Of a stretch of DNA of 10,124 bases, positions 1-7,500 are shown piece by piece. Every line of letters begins with the position of its first letter. Within the stretch, counting starts at the first letter, position 1. The notes beneath the pieces are model-generated. The model made no database searches and was not told the DNA's origin. It was given only the letters and a program-made list of their open reading frames with translations. The DNA is taken from positions 1 to 10,124 of the forward strand of contig JAOXYB010067567.1 in NCBI GenBank assembly GCA_028565635.1, written 5' to 3'. Position numbers and translations under genes: made by a program. The DNA comes from Phoronis ovalis (Eukaryota > Phoronida > Phoronidae).

Positions 1-374
1 TATTTCAAAAAATTTGGATTGGGTTTGCTACCGCAAGCTAAAATTTTGGATTGGGTTCCGCGGCACATCCCCATATTAAAAAAAACTTGAGTATCCCCCC
101 GGGAGAACAATAGTATGCATGCAAAAGAAATAATTTTGAATAATCCTTTTTAAAATCTCTTATCTTCATGGTTTGCTTTGTCCCCCTAATCAAATGAATG
201 TGACAGCGCAAACCATAAGTAAGGTTGAAACTTGTTGTTAGCATAATAATGTTTATGTAAATTTTAATAACAAAACCTTGCACTTGTTCTCCAAGATTGA
301 CTCAGATATAGCAGTGGACTATATTAATAAATAATTACAACTTTTTAAAAAAAATTGTCTAATTTTAATTTCAG
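1..374. other. Intron upstream of the CCDC34-like exon, with a short direct repeat
   Basis: No coding exon is visible on either strand. The stretch ends in a 3' splice site on the plus strand (pyrimidine-rich tract and CAG at 372-374). Near the left edge an approximately 17-base sequence (AAAATTTGGATTGGGTT) occurs at 9-25 and again with one extra T at 40-57. The two copies are about 31 bases apart, so this may be the end of a tandem or dispersed repeat that begins outside the window. The rest is AT-rich intron with nothing recognisable. Confidence 0.6.
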
Positions 375-570
375 GAATGGAGTGTGAAAAAACTTCAAGA
401 AGAAAAACAGAAACGGTCAAATGAAAAGGAAAAGCAAAGACTTAAAGAACAAGAAGAAGAACAGAAAAGATGTCAAAATGAGGCTGCTTTTGAAGAATGG
501 TGTATAAAAGCTCAACAACGGTCAAAACCAATCCCTAATAGCTTTGGTTATACATGCGGTAAATTAACAG
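375..570 (+). CDS. CCDC34: Internal exon of a CCDC34-like coiled-coil protein (partial gene)
   Basis: The exon opens after a TTTCAG acceptor at 374 with GAA TGG AGT GTG and runs 65 codons plus one base to the donor ACAG|GTATGG at 570. The first ~35 residues are Lys/Glu/Gln-rich coiled coil (KKLQEEKQKR, RLKEQEEEQKR). Then comes AAFEEWCIKAQQRSKPIP and SFGYTCGKLTG. The F-x-x-W-x-x-K helix followed by a GYxxGKLTG tail is what I associate with the C-terminal part of the CCDC34 family (Pfam CCDC34, formerly DUF4207). In vertebrates that family has been tied to sperm flagella. The final Gly codon is split by the donor, as expected if a following exon completes it. Neither the preceding nor the following exons are identified here. 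Reading through the donor gives an open frame to a TAG at 675-677, but that tail looks unlike the family. CCDC181 or another FxxW coiled-coil protein is the alternative. Confidence 0.65.
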
Positions 571-1168
571 GTATGGTTTGTCACATATTTGATCTGTTTC
601 TAAACAAATCTGTGCCAACTATTTTACCAAGAATCTATTGGAAACACTGGGTGAGTAGGGATCTCCTCGATTATTAGACTTGTACAGAAAAATGTATGAA
701 TGGTAGTACAATCATTGCTAGTAACAACATAATGAAATCATAGTCAATTGTATATTAAAAAAATAAAAAGTACTAGCAAAACTACACAGTAAGGATATCA
801 GGCCTACCACGTTTCTGATTACTCCATGCTAACAGAGTGCGTACCACAGAAACCACAGCCAGCTCTTTGGGACAAGCATTCATGTGGTGTGAAAATGGGA
901 CTTGTGCACTGGGAACTGAGGTATGCATTTTGATAACCTGGAGAACATGTGGGAAGTATGGTAGGCCTGGATATTATGATCAACGTAATATGGGTTAAAT
1001 ATCCTGGCATAAATTATCATTTATAAAAGTTTTGTTGAATTGAGCTATTTAGTAACTCTGCAGGATATTTCAGGATTAGAGTTAAGCCAGTTTAATTTTT
1101 TAACAACATAGTCATCCACCGGAGCATGAGATTAGTAACTGATGTCTTCTCGGAATAAATTTAATTTT
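571..1168. other. Intergenic or intronic spacer between the convergent genes, with a small foldback
   Basis: No convincing exon is seen. The stretch holds the read-through of the CCDC34-like exon (stop at 675-677), a plus-strand AATAAA at 762-767 that could serve as a poly(A) signal for an unspliced form, and an inverted repeat at 795-809 and 959-974. The open frame on the minus strand at 819-1010 has no splice context or recognisable motif and is taken as chance. Confidence 0.5.
795..974. repeat. 180-base segment bounded by 15-base inverted repeats (foldback, possible MITE)
   Basis: ATATCAGGCCTACCA at 795-809 is the reverse complement of TGGTAGGCCTGGATAT at 959-974 apart from one extra G. 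The enclosed sequence is less AT-rich than its surroundings. This is the shape of a very short nonautonomous DNA transposon, but I see no clear target-site duplication, so the transposon reading is an inference. Confidence 0.4.
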
Positions 1169-1174
1169 TTTATT
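1169..1174 (-). terminator. Candidate poly(A) signal of the ankyrin/Dpy-30 gene
   Basis: TTTATT on the plus strand reads AATAAA on the minus strand, about 265 bases after the TAA stop. It is the first canonical hexamer found downstream of the stop. An overlapping minus-strand cluster includes ATTAAA (1160-1165). The 3' UTR would then be about 280-300 bases. No transcript evidence is available here. Confidence 0.5.
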
Positions 1175-1346
1175 ATAAAAGTAGAATCTATATAGTATAA
1201 AAACACACTTAGTAAACAATTATGTAGTCAACTGTTTTGTCGCATTTTCTCATTAATATGCGGACTCTGATTACAATGATTCAGAATTGCAGTACACATT
1301 ATTGTGAAAAAGGCTTCCACATTCTACATTATTTCTACTTGGAATG

Positions 1347-1432
1347 CATATAACGTAGCTTGAGTATGTGTACATATAACATAGGTTGAGTTTGTGTACA
1401 CATAACGTAGCTTGAGTTTGTGTACATATAAC
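1347..1432. repeat. 26-base tandem repeat, 3.3 copies, in the 3' UTR
   Basis: Units lie at 1347-1372, 1373-1398 and 1399-1424, with a partial unit CATATAAC at 1425-1432. The common core is TAACGTAGCTTGAG followed by T(A/T)TGTGTA; units differ at only a few positions. It starts 7 bases past the stop codon of the minus-strand gene, so it should be transcribed in its 3' UTR. It is a minisatellite-like array and its copy number may vary between individuals. Confidence 0.9.
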
Positions 1433-1438
1433 TGAGAT

Positions 1439-1516
1439 TTAACTGTCATTAGATCCTTCTATGAGTGCTTTTATATCTTCGTTATTTTCTTGGTAGTAAC
1501 TAGGGTCATGTTGTTT
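1439..1516 (-). CDS. Coding exon 11 (terminal), residues 660-684
   Basis: It follows a strong pyrimidine tract and TTTCAG, enters in phase 0, and encodes KQHDPSYYQENNED then IKALIEGSNDS and TAA (1441-1439). The KQxDPxYY stretch completes the ankyrin repeat begun in exon 10. It matches the position held in module A by NDKTPADYK in exon 4, where no intron interrupts. Confidence 0.9.
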   Translation of the reverse strand, partial: KQHDPSYYQENNEDIKALIEGSNDS

Positions 1517-4500
1517 CTGAAAAAGAAAAAAATGATAATTTACTTTTATCAATAGAATATTTTCCTAATTACCAATAACAGTGAAATCACTAGCCATATT
1601 ACTTAAATATAATTCTTAAATTTCGTGAAACAATTTTATTAATTCAGAATGAGTTGTGTGTTTATATATTGGAGATAATAGGACGGTCTTGTTTCAGAAT
1701 TTCCCAACAGTGAAGATTAAAAATGTGAGATTTTCAGGCAATGAATTTAAAGCAATATCATAGTTTTTTATCAGAAAACAAATAGTTTATTACATTACAA
1801 TTTTTTTTTATTTTATAAAGGTTTTTGAAGAAATTCTAGTAAGCCATTTATTTGTAGCAGGATGAATATCCCTTAGGGTGTGACATTCGACTCTGCAGAA
1901 ATTATAACATTACGGCAAATATGCAAAAAAAAAAGTATTACAGATGTGATTTTATGTGGCTGTATATCAACAGTTGATCTGTTTTGAATGCATAATGCAT
2001 CGTCGGAAACATAGGTACTATTTATGCTAAAGTCTATTTTGATTACCTAATTAATAATTAGTCAAGTGTCAGTTGCACAGTAGGCATCTTAAGGTAGCAA
2101 TTATTGTTTGGCACTATTTCTGCCTCAATCTTCACACAGTATTTAAAAATTGCCACGTACCAAATTTAAGTTTAAACAAGGTGAGCTAACTGATTTGGCC
2201 CATGGTTCATGTTGTTATTAATATTTTATTACAGTATGAGTAATATTAAGCTCATAAAATTATTCTACGTTACGCTAATATTTTTGGCATAAGACCAAAA
2301 GAGAGTGGTTATCTAGAACGTACAGGTTGAAAGTATCCTGTTCCTATATGTAGCAATGATGCACACTGATTAAAATTATGGATAAGCTTACCGCATCCTT
2401 TACTGTAGCATCGGCTTTAGCAGCAAGAAGTGTTTCTATGATTTCTTCATTCTTGACTCCATTAGCATAGTGCAGTGGTGTACGATTCAACTAAAACCAA
2501 TACATCACTATTAGCACTTGATATAGGTTATTAAAATAGTGTCTCTGATGTTACTTGTTTTTTTTATGTATGTATATGAGTTTGCATGTCACTGGTTAAA
2601 AATAAGCAGAATTTTATCACAAAAGCTAAAACCTGGAGTCGCTCTGTGGAAAAAAATCCTGACTAAAAATTGAAACGCTTTGGAAAAATTATAAGATCTA
2701 TTAAATTTACAATTTCACACTGTGTAGAGAGGAATTGTAAATATAATGCATTTTGATAAGTTACAAGTAGTATAGGATTCTTACTTTATTTGTTTTCAAA
2801 TGTATTCTCATGAAATTTGAAGTGTCACTAATGAACACAGATGTATGCACAAGAATCCATTTCTGATTTGGGATATTTATAAAAAATCATAATACTTACA
2901 TTATCCCTGCAGTTCACAGTTGATGGGAAGCTCTCCACTATATATTTCACAACACCCACTCTTTCGTTTAAAACTGCTATGTGCAGTGGGCTGCGACCAT
3001 GAATATCTCGAGCAATAGCCATCTTTTTCCTGTCTAATTCTTGCTTAACAGTGCGTATTTCACCTTCTTCAACACTCTTATGAACTCTTTCTATTTTTGC
3101 CTAAAAAAGGGACGGTCATGTTGTTAATCGCCAATATGCAATTTTTTTATAACACTACAGACTGGATGAATGGTAATTTCTGTTTATCTGTGGTATAGTA
3201 GATTAATAAATTCAGAATATAAATACTTGGGACATCTGGTTCAATTATTTAGGGTTGCCACTATAAGGGAGAAAACCTATTGATTGTGCATGTTTTTTTT
3301 CAATTTTCAGCAAGCTATATATAGGAAACGATCACAGCTAGATATAGGAACATGATACTTCAGGTGTGACATCCCCAGAGTAGGCTATTGTTGACCTTGA
3401 GGTCAAAACGTCATTTGGAGGTCAAAGGTGTCATTTCTAAAATATTCAAAAATGATGGTATTTTAGGTTACAAAGTAATTTGATAACATTTGGGATATAT
3501 TTACTTATAGGTACTAAAAGTGACTTTTTTATTTTTTGGCATCTTTTCAATTAATTTATTAATCTTCCAATTTTCATTAAGCTATATCTAGAAGATGGTT
3601 ATAGTTATGGACATGGCAATTGAGGTGTGACATCCTCAGGGTGACCATTGCTAAACCTCGAGGTCAAAAGATCATTCGGATGTCAGGTCAAATTTCTAAA
3701 ATTACTCGAAATGTTCCAAATTGATAGTATCAGGTTATCAAGAGGTCATTTTGATGACGTTGAGAATTGTTACATACTAAAATGTGATATTTATGTTTTA
3801 CAGTCTTCTCAATTCATTTTATGGAAGAAACATGCTACATTAGTCATAACAACAGGCTGTAATTTGATATCTAACACTGCGATATTTTGATATCTGGAGT
3901 TGTTCAAAATATAATCTCAAAATAGCATGAAATTTTCAGAAAGTAGCTTTTTATACATTTAGAGGTCATCAAGAGGTCATCAAGAGGTCAAGGGGATTAT
4001 TTTGAAGTCATAAATCGCAAGGCAAGAATTTCTAATATTTGCTAAAAGTTCAAAAATGATTTGAAAAGTCATTTGGGGGTCGTGTAATTTTCATAGATGT
4101 CAATAGCATCAACCCTGCCTTTGCTAAAAGGCTATCTAGTTTTATTTAGAAACTGTAAAATTTAACGGAGTTTTATTGTGAACAACACAAGTCAGGGGCA
4201 ACTGTAGCTCAAGGCATATACAAAAGGTCTACTCTTGTAGAAAATGTTGTAAGAATGTAATATACAAAAAGAGGCATGGATTTAAAAATATGGGTTAAAG
4301 GAAACAAAAAGCATGGAAATCTGTCTGCTAAACAGACTGGAGAATATTGTCTTTTCAAAAATTCCTACCATATAGTTAGGTATGCTGTTGTAAAATTCGG
4401 CAATGTCCTCATTACCACCTCCATATTTTCCTGGTATATCAGGAATCTTGTCAAAACCAGAGAGCAACATATTTTCAATGGTACTGAATTCTTGTTTTTG

Positions 4501-7500
4501 GAACAATTCGCCAAGGTAATTATCTGTAAGCAGATAAATGGACAATTACTACACTTTTTATGATTGATACAATTGTGTCCTGAAAGATGAAAGCTAAAAA
4601 TACTCATTGATCATAAAATTGAGAAGTATAATTATTTAAATGTTTTAGTAATTAAAGTGAAATGATACTAGGCAAAAGTCATATAAAACATATTACATAA
4701 AAATGATGTATTCTAAACTTTTTATTTGTAAAGCTGAATACAGATGTTATGTACATTCCCTTGCCACTACTAGAAGCTAAATGTATACAATACTCACCAA
4801 TGGCTTGAACTATTTCTATTTTGCCTCCAGCCTCAGCAATATCACGAGCTGTCTGATTTGTTTCATCTCTGTCGGCTAGTGAATAACCTTCTTTTAATAA
4901 AGCTACAACATCATCGGCGCTTAAAGAAGATGCTGCGTGGTGTAGTTTAGTGCGACCTTCTCCGTCCTTCTCCTGATGTGTATCTTTAATGCTATCCTCG
5001 GGATCTTCACGTACGCTGGCGAGATCTGGAGGTTTAGCAAGTTGAAGTTGTTCACGTGCCCTGTTAAGATAATATTGGATTTTGTCATCAGTTTAAAGTA
5101 ACAGAACCATCTTCACTATTGTCATCAGCAGTATTAAAAGTTGTACTTACTTTCAGCTTATAAAAACAAATCTTTTGATGTTACTGTGATGCCTTTATCA
5201 TATATGACGTGCCTTAAGATGAACAGGCGTAAATTTGTTTCAGGTGTTTTTAAATTGACCTAGATATGGGTCTAATTTTGATGAAGGGCATGTTCTTCTT
5301 GCCAACCCACTAACCTCTTTTGTAGTTCTTCTTGTTCTTTTTGCTTCCTGGCTTCCTCTTCCTGAGCTAGTTTTGCTTGTCTTTCCGCTTCCAAGAACTT
5401 TTGTCTCTCAATACGTCTCTGTTCACGCCTCTTTTTCTCTTCCTCTTCTTCAGCCTTCTGCTGCATAATTCTTTCTTCCATTTCTTTTTGCTATAAAAAT
5501 AAAGGTTTTAAAAGTTACAAATCTTCTTAATCAAAAAATGCTTTTGATTTAAGAAAAATTAAATTTGGGCAGAAAAATCTTATTTATTGAATGTATTTTT
5601 GACATAATTATAACAACATTTTTTTATCAAGATTCTGGGTGGCTGACCATTTATGAGACATCTCATTGGTCTGAGTTGTGAAATTTTTGCTATTTCCACT
5701 TACTTTGCTGCAAGGAGTTCATTGGTCTTGTTGAACCTATCTTTGTTTTTAACTTTAATTTCTTTGGACCAAATACACATTTTTAAATTTTTGCAATATT
5801 TCCTATATGTGTTATGCCTTGATGTTGTGTTAATAAAAACTTACTTTTCAAGAAAAAAAATACATACCTTCTTATCATGCATGAGGTTATCATGATATTT
5901 GTATAGGTAGTGTGACAAATATTCAATCGGATCCCATGGTCTTTTCTCTGCAATTTCTGCAAGTGCGGCAGCCAGGAGCGACCCCATGTTTTGAGCAATA
6001 TATTTTCCATCAATAGTTTGTGGAGTGGGAGTATTTTTTTGAAGAAATGGGTCACTTTCCCTAAGCTTTTTCTCGGCAAAGCTGGCAGGTTTGGGAGGGG
6101 GAACTGTAAGAAAACGAATAAGTGCATGATCAGTACAAGAGCAATAATATTACTTATGTTAAGTACTGTTATTTTAGCTTTAATACATAAGATGACTATG
6201 ATGTTAGCACAAGCTGCTATAATCTATATACATGTGCTTATTAGGATTCTTATTAGTGAATAACTTGCTTTAGGGATTATAACACATTTTACCAAGCTTT
6301 CATCATTATGAAATGTTTTCCTTAATGTTTGTGAATTTATGTTTTCCTTGTCATGTCTAGCATTGTGGTTATTAAGCTCACCTTTTGCTGGTGTTGCTGA
6401 GGGTGTCTTTGGTGTTTCAGCTTGTACACCTTTTGCGTTAGCTCCAGAACCAGGTCGTGATCCTTGACCTGTAGCAGCAGAGCCAGGTCGTGAACCTTGA
6501 CCTTTAGCAGCAGATCCAGGTCTAGATGTTCTCACTGCTGAACCAGGTCTAGAACCTTTTTTGCTTGATGTTGGTCGACTTGGAACTCGTTTACTAGCAA
6601 TGATTCTATCCATATTTTTGGCAATCTCTGCAAGATTTAAGGCTCCAGAATCTGTTTTATAGTCAGCAGGTGTTTTGTCATTGACATCTTTGAGAGCTTC
6701 ATCTGCTCCAGCATTTTTCATTAAATCAAAAATGGCGCCATCGCCTGCTGCAGCATAGTGCAAGGCAGTACGGGAATCCTAAAGTATAATAAAAAAATTG
6801 TCACTGTGTTCATGGATCTTGTCAAGTTAACAATAGAATGTATTTGAAAATATTTTTAATTATATTATGTGAAAGACATAAAATGTACCTATATTTTGAC
6901 ATATAGACCATCAGAAATGTCCTCAGTTTTTGTCTTGCTGCACAGTATAAATTCTGCTATTGATTGCAATGTGTACCGAGTTGACAGTCAAAAATTATAT
7001 TAAGCTCAAGTAAGGGAGAAACACAACAAAATGTTTCCTTGTAGTTTTTTAAATACGAAAAAATGTGATGCCATTAGCCAAATATCTCAACCTTTAAACA
7101 AAAAATAAATATAATTTTTTTAATATCTTAAACAACTTTTGAAATAGTGAATATTTTTACCCCCCTTCCCCCCCCTTTAGTAGATTACACAATTTTTAAA
7201 AATGCAACTTTCTCTAAATGGGCAATACCTCAGGGTGAATAAGTAATATTTTGATCAGGGGTGCACCTCTGCTGCCCTAAACTGCCTCCCTTTTCATACA
7301 AGCCTGGGTAAATTTGGACCCTTTTATACAAAATATATAAACTTGCAACCCTCTTTACTTATTTCTTTTTCAATTCCATCCCATATGTAATACCAGTTTC
7401 TTTGAATTGTGTATACTCCTTTCTCGTATCAATACTCATAGCAGTTTCTGTCATATGATTGGATGAAACGTGTTTGCAATGCAATGCCGTGAATGGTGTT

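Larger units (their letters stand above)
3101..4368 (-). other. Intron 8 (1268 bases), the longest, carrying the AGGTCA-rich repeat
   Basis: The donor is ATG|GTAGGA at 4368, the weakest in the gene. It is supported by frame (phase 0) and by alignment with the end of exon 2. The acceptor is TTTTTTAG at 3101. About 830 bases of it (3301-4130) are diverged copies of one repeat. The plus-strand open frame at 3648-3890 lies in that repeat and is not thought to be coding. Confidence 0.8.

Noticed and set aside
571-677. Read-through of the CCDC34-like exon as its true C-terminus
   Set aside because: A good donor follows the conserved GKLTG, and the read-through residues do not resemble the family; kept only as a possible minor form.
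819-1010. 63-codon minus-strand open frame near the foldback
   Set aside because: No recognisable motif; it lies between the inverted repeats and past the end of the minus-strand gene.
3648-3890. 80-codon plus-strand open frame in intron 8
   Set aside because: It lies within the diverged AGGTCA repeat and shows no domain, splice or codon signal.
4276-4563. 95-codon plus-strand open frame
   Set aside because: It is antisense to exon 8, whose minus-strand reading has ankyrin signatures, phase agreement and splice sites; the plus-strand product has none.
5653-5895. 80-codon plus-strand open frame with hydrophobic stretches
   Set aside because: It is mostly intron 5 and runs antisense into the Dpy-30 exon; hydrophobicity follows from T-rich sequence.
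5868-6103. Assignment as the DPY30 subunit of SET1/MLL histone methyltransferase complexes
   Set aside because: That protein is about 100 residues with a C-terminal motif; here the motif is in the middle of a 684-residue ankyrin protein.
6224-6381. Extension of exon 4 past its donor to an in-frame stop
   Set aside because: The tail is unlike the protein, while the donor AAAG|GTGAGC gives exactly the phase needed to enter the Dpy-30 exon.
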